From NCBI RefSeq assembly GCF_013294025.1, contig NZ_JABSNL010000009.1, forward strand, positions 62,001 to 126,000: a stretch of DNA of 64,000 nucleotides. The letters run 5' to 3'. Shown here piece after piece: positions 57,746 through 64,000 of this stretch. Source of the DNA: Flavobacterium aeripolare (GTDB lineage: Bacteria > Bacteroidota > Bacteroidia > Flavobacteriales > Flavobacteriaceae). A program made the translations under genes and the position numbers. Each line of letters begins with the position of its first letter. The first letter of the stretch is position 1. Under the pieces are notes generated by a model that searched no databases, was not told where the DNA came from, and saw only the letters and a program-made list of their open reading frames with translations.

Positions 57746-58744
57746 CTATAAAGAATGACGCAAAATAAGTTCGCTTTTATTTTCTATTTGTTGGTGTTTG
57801 TTTTTTAATATCATTTGTGCCAAAATTTTCCCCATGGCTTCAAAATTTGTAGAAATGGTTGTAATGCCGTTTTCGACTATTTTTTTAAGCGGAGTATCAT
57901 TGTAAGATATGATACCATAATCTAGACCTAATTTTAGTTTTTGCTTTTTAGAAGTTTCAATCACGTGCACTAAGTCCCTATCATCAGGAATGACATACAC
58001 CTCTCCTTTATTAATTGTTCTATTCGCAAAATCAGAAATAACTTCGTAATCAAAATCCCCCTGCTGGCAAAAATGTAAAAACCCTTCTTTCATTCCGATT
58101 GGTTCTCTAAAACCGGGGAAAATTAAGATTAGCTTTTGGTATTTTTTTAATTGTCCTTTCCCTTTTTGCAGTCCCTTATAAATGTCTTCGCGATGATTTT
58201 GATAAACTGCAGGAAAACTAAGCAGTTCTGGATTAGTTTGATCTAATATATACACCTCCTCAACTGGTAGGGTTTTTATAATCGCCGCTGCCTCAATCAA
58301 ATTGGTTGGCATTACAACGTATTTAGTGTAGTTTCCATTAGCATCGTTAACCAACTTTTGAAACACCTGACTGTTAAAATGATGGAAGAAAATATCAACC
58401 TGAACGCCTTTGCCCAGACTCTTTAAAAAAGCATTGTAGATATCTTCCTTAAAGATATTTAGTTCATCAAATAATAGAAAAACCTTCTGTTTTATCTTGG
58501 TTTCCACACTTTTAACATAACAACCTTTGCCCGCGATTGCGTAAATTATCCCCCTCTTTTTCAGTTCGTTATAAGCTAATAAAACCGTATCCCTAGACAA
58601 GGTAAATTCTAAACACACTTTATTTACAGAGGGTAGCTTATCATCTTTTTTAAGCCTTCCTTCCTCTATTGATTTTTCAATGGTAGCAATAATCTGTTTG
58701 TATTTAGGAATACCTATGTTTTCTTGAACTGAAATTATTTTCAT
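57746..58744 (-). CDS. GntR-family regulator with sugar-binding effector domain
   Basis: A 332-residue repressor. Residues 1-75 form a GntR winged helix (YKQIIATIEKSIEEGRLKKDDKLPSVNKVC in part, SRDTVLLAYNELKKRGIIYAIAGKGCYV in part). Residues 85-330 are a periplasmic-binding-protein/LacI-like effector domain: VFLLFDELNIFKEDIYNAF, DIFFHHFN, VYVIPDDRDLVHVIE, GYGIISYND-type and G-I-T-T-I-S-T-N-F-E-A-M-G. This combination matches AraR-like regulators. It diverges from the galM-galK-galT-galE genes and likely responds to galactose or a phosphorylated derivative. Its own start is at 58744, 100 bases from galM. Confidence 0.88.
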   Translation of the reverse strand: MKIISVQENIGIPKYKQIIATIEKSIEEGRLKKDDKLPSVNKVCLEFTLSRDTVLLAYNELKKRGIIYAIAGKGCYVKSVETKIKQKVFLLFDELNIFKEDIYNAFLKSLGKGVQVDIFFHHFNSQVFQKLVNDANGNYTKYVVMPTNLIEAAAIIKTLPVEEVYILDQTNPELLSFPAVYQNHREDIYKGLQKGKGQLKKYQKLILIFPGFREPIGMKEGFLHFCQQGDFDYEVISDFANRTINKGEVYVIPDDRDLVHVIETSKKQKLKLGLDYGIISYNDTPLKKIVENGITTISTNFEAMGKILAQMILKNKHQQIENKSELILRHSL

Positions 58745-58772
58745 AAGTGCGATTTTTACGCAAGATACAAAA

Positions 58773-58788
58773 ACTGGTAGGTACTGGT
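58773..58788. promoter_or_regulatory. Candidate operator of the galactose regulator
   Basis: Two direct ACTGGT half-sites start at 58773 and 58783, one helical turn apart. They lie in the divergent region and overlap the position expected for the -33 element of the gal promoter, so repression would block polymerase. Confidence 0.5.
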
Positions 58789-58810
58789 GTGTAAAAGCAT
58801 TCTTTTATTT

Positions 58811-58818
58811 TACTTTTG
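58811..58818 (+). promoter_or_regulatory. -7 element of the gal operon
   Basis: TACTTTTG matches TAnnTTTG, 25 bases before the galM ATG at 58844. A TTG at -33 is missing; the operator half-sites occupy that position. Confidence 0.6.
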
Positions 58819-58843
58819 ATTTTCAGTATTTAACAAAAAAAGT

Positions 58844-59896
58844 ATGGAAACAAAATACATATCACATTTTATCGGTAATAATATAACGAAATTGTTTGGT
58901 AAACTACCTAACGGAGAAAGTGTACACTCTTGTAAATTGATTAATGATAATGGTATGGAGGTCCATATAATAAATTATGGCGCTACCATTACAGCTATAA
59001 AAATTCCTTTACAAAACGGTACCATGATAGATACTGTTTTAGGTTTTGATAACTTGTCTGGATATGTAGATTCGTTTGCTGGATTAGATGCGCCTTATTA
59101 TGGCGCAACTGTAGGCAGATACGCAGGCCGAATCAAGGATGGAAAATTCAGCTTGAATGAAACTAATTTTCAATTAAATACTAATAACAACAACAATACA
59201 TTACACGGCGGAATTAATAATTTCAGCCAGAAAGTGTGGGATATAATCGACATAAAAGAAGGAGATCTCCCGAGTGTGAAAATGAGACTGATTAGTCCAG
59301 ATAACGATGAGCATTTTCCAGCTGAACTTACAATCGAAGTAGCATACACATTAAACAATCAAAATGAATTGCTTGTTTCTTATCATGCTACGGCAAATGC
59401 TGATACTATTATCAATTTAACTAATCATAGTTATTTTAATTTAGACGGTCATGATACTACTGTGGTAAATCAGGATTTAACAATTTGCTCTGATAAAATG
59501 CTAGAAACAACAATGACTAGTATTCCTACGGGTAAAATTGCAGCAACTACTAATGGACCCTTTGATTTTACATCGGCTAGAAAATGTCCTACTACTATAG
59601 ACAACACTTTTATTGCTCCAAATTATAATGAAGCTGCTGCCATACTTTATAGTCCTAAAAACAAGCTACAAATGACGGTTCATACTACGCAACCTGGTGT
59701 TCATGTTTATGTAGGTGGCGCCTGTAAAGCAGGTCTAAATGCTAAGAACGGAGCTGCCTATCACAGTAGGAGTGGTATTTGCTTTGAAACCCAAAATTAT
59801 CCTGATGCACCCAACCATTCAAATTTCCCTTCGGCGATTTTAAAAAAAGGAGACGTGTACCATCACAAAACAAGCTATAATTTTCAATCTTTATAA
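58844..59896 (+). CDS. galM: Galactose mutarotase (aldose 1-epimerase)
   Basis: A 350-residue cytoplasmic enzyme interconverting alpha- and beta-galactose. Typical blocks are INYGATITAIKIP, TLHGGINNFSQKVWD (with the catalytic His), a T-N-H-S-Y-F-N-L segment with the second His, and G-I-C-F-E-T-Q-N-Y-P-D-A-P-N-H with the catalytic Glu. The length matches other aldose 1-epimerases. No signal peptide, unlike secreted forms. First gene of a tight operon (galM-galK gap 12 bases) and under divergent GntR control. Confidence 0.95.
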   Translation: METKYISHFIGNNITKLFGKLPNGESVHSCKLINDNGMEVHIINYGATITAIKIPLQNGTMIDTVLGFDNLSGYVDSFAGLDAPYYGATVGRYAGRIKDGKFSLNETNFQLNTNNNNNTLHGGINNFSQKVWDIIDIKEGDLPSVKMRLISPDNDEHFPAELTIEVAYTLNNQNELLVSYHATANADTIINLTNHSYFNLDGHDTTVVNQDLTICSDKMLETTMTSIPTGKIAATTNGPFDFTSARKCPTTIDNTFIAPNYNEAAAILYSPKNKLQMTVHTTQPGVHVYVGGACKAGLNAKNGAAYHSRSGICFETQNYPDAPNHSNFPSAILKKGDVYHHKTSYNFQSL

Positions 59897-59908
59897 GTCA
59901 ATAACGCT

Positions 59909-61075
59909 ATGAATACTACTTTAATCAATAAAACCAGCAGCTATTTCCAACAAGTATTTCACTCTGAACCTACTACTGTAGTTCTTTCTCCTGGGAGAAT
60001 CAATATCATTGGAGAACACATTGACTATAACGATGGTTATGTTCTACCTGCTGCCATCGACAAGATAATTTGTTTTGCTTTCGAAAAAAACAATTCAAAT
60101 ACTTCTAGGGTAATTGCCATGGATCTTGATGATGAATTTGAAATTGATGTTACAAAAGAAATCACGCAAACTGAAAGTGTTTGGACAAATTATATTAGAG
60201 GAGTTTTGCAACAATTAAAGCAAAACGGTTTTGAATTTGAAGGTGTCAACTGTGTTTTCAGTAGCAACATTCCAGTGGGTTCTGGGCTATCGTCTTCGGC
60301 AGCTTTAGAATGCGGATTTTTATTTGGTATGAATGAACTATTTCAATTAAATATAAAGCCTATCGATATTGCTTTGTTAGGTCAAAAAGCAGAACATTGG
60401 GTAGGAATTCATTGCGGAATAATGGATCAATTTTCTAGTGTTATGGGTAAGGAGAACAAAGTCGTTAAAATTGACTGCCGCACGCTAGAATACACGTATC
60501 ATGAAGCCAACTTTAATGAGTATTCCTTAATTTTATTTGATTCGAATGTAAAGCATTCCCTAATGACATCGGCGTACAACGAGCGTAGAGATCAATGTGA
60601 GGAAGGGATAGCAATTGTGAAACAAAATTTCCCCGAAATCAATAGTTTTAGAGATTGTACTGAGCAAACTATTATTGATCTAAAGGGAAAAATGAGTGCC
60701 GATGTGTACAAGCGTTCGCTATTTGTCGTAAAAGAGATTAATAGAGTTATTGAAGCTTGCAAAGCCTTAGACAATGGTAATATTGCCCTTTTAGGCGAAT
60801 TAATGTTTGCAACGCACGAGGGGTTGTCTAAAAATTACGAAGTAAGTTGTAAGGAACTGGACGTTCTTGTGGATTTAGCTAAAGCAGAAGAAGTAGTTAT
60901 AGGATCTCGATTAATGGGTGGCGGTTTTGGCGGTTGCACTATTAATTTAGTCAAAAAAGGATTTGAAGATGAAGTAAAAGCAAAATTTTCAAAAGCTTAT
61001 TTTGATGCCTTTAACATAGAATTAAAAATTTATGATGTTACCATTGGAAACGGAACATCACTTTATAAAAAATAA
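59909..61075 (+). CDS. galK: Galactokinase
   Basis: A 388-residue GHMP-superfamily kinase that phosphorylates galactose at C1 with ATP. The N-terminal galactokinase signature is GRINIIGEHIDYNDGYVLPAAID; the GHMP ATP loop is NIPVGSGLSSSAALECGF; the third motif is RLMGGGFGGCTINL. I-H-C-G-I-M-D-Q-F-S-S holds the catalytic Asp. Length is typical. It lies 12 bases downstream of galM and 5 bases before galT. Confidence 0.97.
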   Translation: MNTTLINKTSSYFQQVFHSEPTTVVLSPGRINIIGEHIDYNDGYVLPAAIDKIICFAFEKNNSNTSRVIAMDLDDEFEIDVTKEITQTESVWTNYIRGVLQQLKQNGFEFEGVNCVFSSNIPVGSGLSSSAALECGFLFGMNELFQLNIKPIDIALLGQKAEHWVGIHCGIMDQFSSVMGKENKVVKIDCRTLEYTYHEANFNEYSLILFDSNVKHSLMTSAYNERRDQCEEGIAIVKQNFPEINSFRDCTEQTIIDLKGKMSADVYKRSLFVVKEINRVIEACKALDNGNIALLGELMFATHEGLSKNYEVSCKELDVLVDLAKAEEVVIGSRLMGGGFGGCTINLVKKGFEDEVKAKFSKAYFDAFNIELKIYDVTIGNGTSLYKK

Positions 61076-61080
61076 TTATC

Positions 61081-62130
61081 ATGAAAAAATTTGACATAAA
61101 CGAAGATCCACATAGAAGGTATAATCCATTAATAAACGAGTGGGTTCTGGTATCTCCGCACCGTTCTAAACGCCCATGGCAAGGACAGAATGAAAGTATT
61201 TCTAAGGAGGAATTACCTGCTTATGATCCTACTTGCTATTTGTGTGCAGGAAATGTGCGTGCTAATGGTGAAGTAAATCCAGATTATAAAAAGAGTTTTG
61301 TTTTCGAAAATGACTTTGCTGCCCTAAAACAAGAACCTATTGATTTTCAAGAAGATAAAAACAACTTGTTTTTTAAAGCACAACCAGAAAGAGGTATTTC
61401 TAAGGTTGTTTGTTTCTCACCAGAGCACAATTTGACATTACCAGAAATGACTGTCGATGCGATCAGTGATATTATTGCTACTTGGCAAAAAGAATATACT
61501 GATTTAGGAAGCATCGATTACATCAATCACGTACAAATATTTGAAAATAAAGGTAGTGTTATGGGTTGTAGTAACCCGCATCCTCATGGTCAAATTTGGG
61601 CGCAATCTTCACTGCCAACAGAGGTAGAAAAAACGCAAGCCAACTTACAAGCATACTATAAAAAGCAGGGTACAAACTTGCTTCAAGATTACTTGCACGA
61701 AGAATTAAAACTTAAAGAGCGTGTGGTTGTCGAAAACGATCATTTTGCTGTACTAGTACCTTTCTGGGCTGTGTGGCCTTTTGAAACCATGATTATCAGT
61801 AAAAGACACATCACTAAAATTACGGACTTCACTACTGACGAAGCAACGGCTTTTGCTAGTATTTTAAAGCAATTGACAACACGTTACGACAACCTTTTTG
61901 AAACTTCATTTCCCTATTCTTCAGGAGTTCATCAAGCGCCTACAGATGGTGAGGAACATCCTGAATGGCAATTCCACATGCATTTTTATCCGCCATTATT
62001 GCGTTCTGCAACTGTAAAGAAATTTATGGTAGGTTATGAGATGATGGGAGAATCACAAAGAGACATCACTGCCGAAAAAAGTGCTCAAATGCTGAGAGAC
62101 CTTTCTGACGTTCACTATAAAAACAAATAA
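61081..62130 (+). CDS. galT: UDP-glucose--hexose-1-phosphate uridylyltransferase
   Basis: A 349-residue HIT-superfamily transferase that exchanges UMP between UDP-glucose and galactose-1-phosphate. It has the zinc-binding C-Y-L-C-A-G-N pair near residue 46 and the nucleophile motif SNPHPHGQIW with the covalent uridylylation histidine (H-P-H-x-Q). The N-terminal RRYNPLINEWVLVSPHR and the C-terminal H-P-E-W-Q-F-H-M-H-F-Y-P segments agree. Length typical of the bacterial type (about 348). Overlap-free but only 2 bases from galE. Confidence 0.97.
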   Translation: MKKFDINEDPHRRYNPLINEWVLVSPHRSKRPWQGQNESISKEELPAYDPTCYLCAGNVRANGEVNPDYKKSFVFENDFAALKQEPIDFQEDKNNLFFKAQPERGISKVVCFSPEHNLTLPEMTVDAISDIIATWQKEYTDLGSIDYINHVQIFENKGSVMGCSNPHPHGQIWAQSSLPTEVEKTQANLQAYYKKQGTNLLQDYLHEELKLKERVVVENDHFAVLVPFWAVWPFETMIISKRHITKITDFTTDEATAFASILKQLTTRYDNLFETSFPYSSGVHQAPTDGEEHPEWQFHMHFYPPLLRSATVKKFMVGYEMMGESQRDITAEKSAQMLRDLSDVHYKNK

Positions 62131-62132
62131 TT

Positions 62133-63155
62133 ATGAAAATTGTAGTTACTGGAGGTTTGGGATTTATAGGTTCGCATACCGTAGTCGAATTGCAAAACAA
62201 AGGCTATGAAGTTATTGTTATTGATAATTTATCAAATGCTACCGAAGATGTTTTACAAGGAATCACGGCAATAACGGGCACGACTCCCCTATTTGAAAAA
62301 TTAGATTTACGTGAAAAGGCGGTGGTTCAAGACTTCTTTAAAAGACATCAGGATATTAAGGGAGTTATTCATTTTGCAGCTTCAAAAGCAGTAGGAGAAA
62401 GCGTGGGTAATCCCTTGCTTTATTACGAAAACAACATCAATTCATTGGTATATTTACTTCAAGAATTAGAGAAAAAAGAAGATGCTCATTTTATCTTTAG
62501 CTCTTCTTGTACCGTTTATGGTCAAGCCAAAGTGATGCCAATTGATGAGAACACGGCCGTTCAAACCGCGCTGTCTCCTTATGGTAATACTAAGCAAATA
62601 GGTGAGGAAATCATATCAGATGTAGCAAAAATAAGTGGTATCAACGCTATACTGTTGCGCTACTTTAATCCTATTGGAGCGCATACCACAGCAGAAATTG
62701 GAGAATTACCGCTAGGTGTACCACAAAATCTAGTGCCGTTTATTACGCAAACCGCAGTTGGTTTAAGAAGCGAACTATTAGTGTACGGTGATGATTACCC
62801 TACTACTGACGGAACATGCATACGTGATTACATTCATGTAGTAGATCTAGCTAAAGCTCACGTCGTTGCGCTAGAGCGTTTACTCGACAAGAAAAACAGT
62901 GAGAAAGTAGAAACGTTTAATTTAGGAACTGGTGTAGGAAGTTCTGTTCTAGAAGTTATTCATGCATTCGAAAAAGTGAGCGGTAAAAAACTCAATTATA
63001 GCATTGTTGATCGCAGAGCTGGTGACATTACTTCAGCGTATGCTAATACTAATAAAGCCAATGAAGTGCTAGGATGGAAAACCCAACTTACACTTGAACA
63101 AGCCATGGAGAGCGCTTGGAAATGGGAGCAAAAAGTGCGTGGCATTACCATTTAG
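62133..63155 (+). CDS. galE: UDP-glucose 4-epimerase
   Basis: A 340-residue extended short-chain dehydrogenase that interconverts UDP-galactose and UDP-glucose. The NAD+ loop is VTGGLGFIGSHTV at residues 4-16. SSSCTVYGQAK supplies the catalytic Ser/Thr, and SPYGNTKQIGEE the Y-x-x-x-K pair. R-Y-F-N-P-I-G-A-H follows, and the C-terminal RAGDITSAYANTNKA is a standard GalE end. Last Leloir pathway enzyme before the symporter. Length is typical. Confidence 0.97.
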   Translation: MKIVVTGGLGFIGSHTVVELQNKGYEVIVIDNLSNATEDVLQGITAITGTTPLFEKLDLREKAVVQDFFKRHQDIKGVIHFAASKAVGESVGNPLLYYENNINSLVYLLQELEKKEDAHFIFSSSCTVYGQAKVMPIDENTAVQTALSPYGNTKQIGEEIISDVAKISGINAILLRYFNPIGAHTTAEIGELPLGVPQNLVPFITQTAVGLRSELLVYGDDYPTTDGTCIRDYIHVVDLAKAHVVALERLLDKKNSEKVETFNLGTGVGSSVLEVIHAFEKVSGKKLNYSIVDRRAGDITSAYANTNKANEVLGWKTQLTLEQAMESAWKWEQKVRGITI

Positions 63156-63216
63156 ATTAGCAGAGACTTAAAAGGTTTTAATTAAAAATAGTGTTTAAAA
63201 TAATAACAAAAAAGAT

Positions 63217-64000
63217 ATGGTAACTGACTTTGGATTTCTAGATTATGCGGTATTTACTGCTTATGCAGTTCTTATTTTAGGTGTGGGACTGTGGGTATCG
63301 CGAGATAAAGATGGCCAACAAAAAAATGCTGAAGATTATTTTCTTGCCAGTAAATCATTGCCTTGGTGGGCAATTGGTTCTTCATTAATTGCTGCAAATA
63401 TATCTGCAGAGCAATTTATAGGAATGTCAGGTTCTGGTTTTGCACTAGGTTTAGCTATTGCTTCATATGAATGGATGGCTGCATTCACACTTATAATCGT
63501 TGGGAAATATTTCCTTCCTATTTTTATCGAAAAAGGAATTTATACGATTCCTGAGTTTGTCGAAAAAAGATTCTCTACAAACCTTAAAACGATCCTCGCT
63601 ATTTTCTGGATTGCACTCTATGTTTTTGTGAACCTAACCACTGTTTTATATTTAGGAGGTTTAGCTATCGAAACCATATTAGGTGTTGACATGATCTATG
63701 CTATTATTGGCCTTGCCTTATTTTCGGCTGCATATTCTTTATATGGTGGCTTATCAGCTGTAGCATGGACAGACGTTATACAAGTTGTCTTTTTAGTTTT
63801 AGGAGGATTAGTTACCACTTACTTAGCCTTAAATACAGTTTCTGACGGCGCTGGAGTATGGCAAGGTTTGACTACGATATATAATGCAGCTCCAGATAGA
63901 TTTGTTATGATCTTAGACAAATCAAACCCAGAGTACATGAATTTACCAGGTATAGGGGTTTTAATTGGAGGATTATGGGTGGCTAATATTTATTATTGGG
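63217..64000 (+). CDS. Sodium/galactose symporter (vSGLT-like), 5' part
   Basis: The gene starts at the ATG at 63217 and runs past the right edge, leaving 261 codons. The sequence closely follows the Vibrio vSGLT sodium/galactose symporter as I remember it: GVGLWVSRDKDGQQKNAEDYFLA in part, KSLPWWAIGSSLIAANISAEQFIG in part, MSGSGFALGLAIASYEWMAA, IFIEKGIYTIPEFVEKRF and SLYGGLSAVAWTDVIQV. Five to six helices are visible. It imports galactose with sodium for the galM-galE pathway just upstream; the gap of 61 bases allows the same transcript. Confidence 0.95.
   Translation, partial: MVTDFGFLDYAVFTAYAVLILGVGLWVSRDKDGQQKNAEDYFLASKSLPWWAIGSSLIAANISAEQFIGMSGSGFALGLAIASYEWMAAFTLIIVGKYFLPIFIEKGIYTIPEFVEKRFSTNLKTILAIFWIALYVFVNLTTVLYLGGLAIETILGVDMIYAIIGLALFSAAYSLYGGLSAVAWTDVIQVVFLVLGGLVTTYLALNTVSDGAGVWQGLTTIYNAAPDRFVMILDKSNPEYMNLPGIGVLIGGLWVANIYYW

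Overview
The window is a chromosomal segment from a member of the Bacteroidota, most likely family Flavobacteriaceae (Flavobacterium or a close relative). The case rests on low GC content, promoters with the Bacteroidota -7 element TAnnTTTG, few Shine-Dalgarno sequences, TonB-dependent receptors, BlaI/M56 sensor pairs, a fused CcsBA, and a tmRNA encoding the tag GENNYALAA. No insertion sequence, integrase, phage gene, CRISPR array or rRNA gene was seen.

Layout. 0-6 kb: the N-terminus of a DUF4331 protein, an ECF sigma factor with its RskA-type anti-sigma factor, a tRNA-dihydrouridine synthase and a giant CcsBA cytochrome c assembly protein. 6.6-12.7 kb: Rossmann/DUF2520 protein, KdsC, Maf, short MscS, AI-2E-type permease, POTRA/beta-barrel outer-membrane protein and a small anchored protein. 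12.9-18.5 kb: two tandem secreted paralogues, then a PIG-L deacetylase, a 35-residue membrane microprotein and a sodium:solute symporter. 18.6-22.3 kb (minus strand): DUF2911, HAD phosphatase, TcdA, TatD and DUF1684. 22.4-26.3 kb: MFS transporter and a BlaI/BlaR1-like pair with three phased operators.

26.4-34.9 kb is the most eventful stretch. It holds a tiny conserved ORF, a full-length apt pseudogene with five in-frame stops but no frameshift, a structurally unusual tRNA-Arg(ACG) with intact promoter and terminator, and a probable metal-uptake region. That region comprises a Fur/Zur-type regulator with two operators, a small Cys/His protein, a TonB receptor with one nonsense codon, a lipoprotein, a MerC-like protein, a Cys-rich protein and a second TonB receptor. 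35.2-40.3 kb (minus strand): chromate transporter, DUF6122 protein, a 176-bp repeat array, and an operon combining a class III cyclase-like protein (DUF2652), an SRPBCC protein, an HD-domain protein fused to a Pycsar-effector-type membrane domain, and a hydrolase. This last operon is the best candidate for a signalling or defence system that is not fully described.

40.7-51.7 kb: peroxiredoxin, hydrolases, GH130 phosphorylase with a GT4/glycosidase-like fusion, and a run of stress-type genes (DUF892, SRPBCC, YetF, DoxX-like, hydrophilic protein). 51.7-57.6 kb: tRNA-Arg(TCT), tRNA-Pro(TGG), tRNA-Ser(GCT), thiolase, NlpC/P60 peptidase, an NAD(P) oxidoreductase, a serine hydrolase lipoprotein and tmRNA. 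57.7-64 kb: a Leloir galactose locus with a divergent GntR-family regulator, galM-galK-galT-galE, and the start of a vSGLT-like sodium/galactose symporter that runs off the end.

Family assignments rest on motifs and remembered family features. No database search was run.
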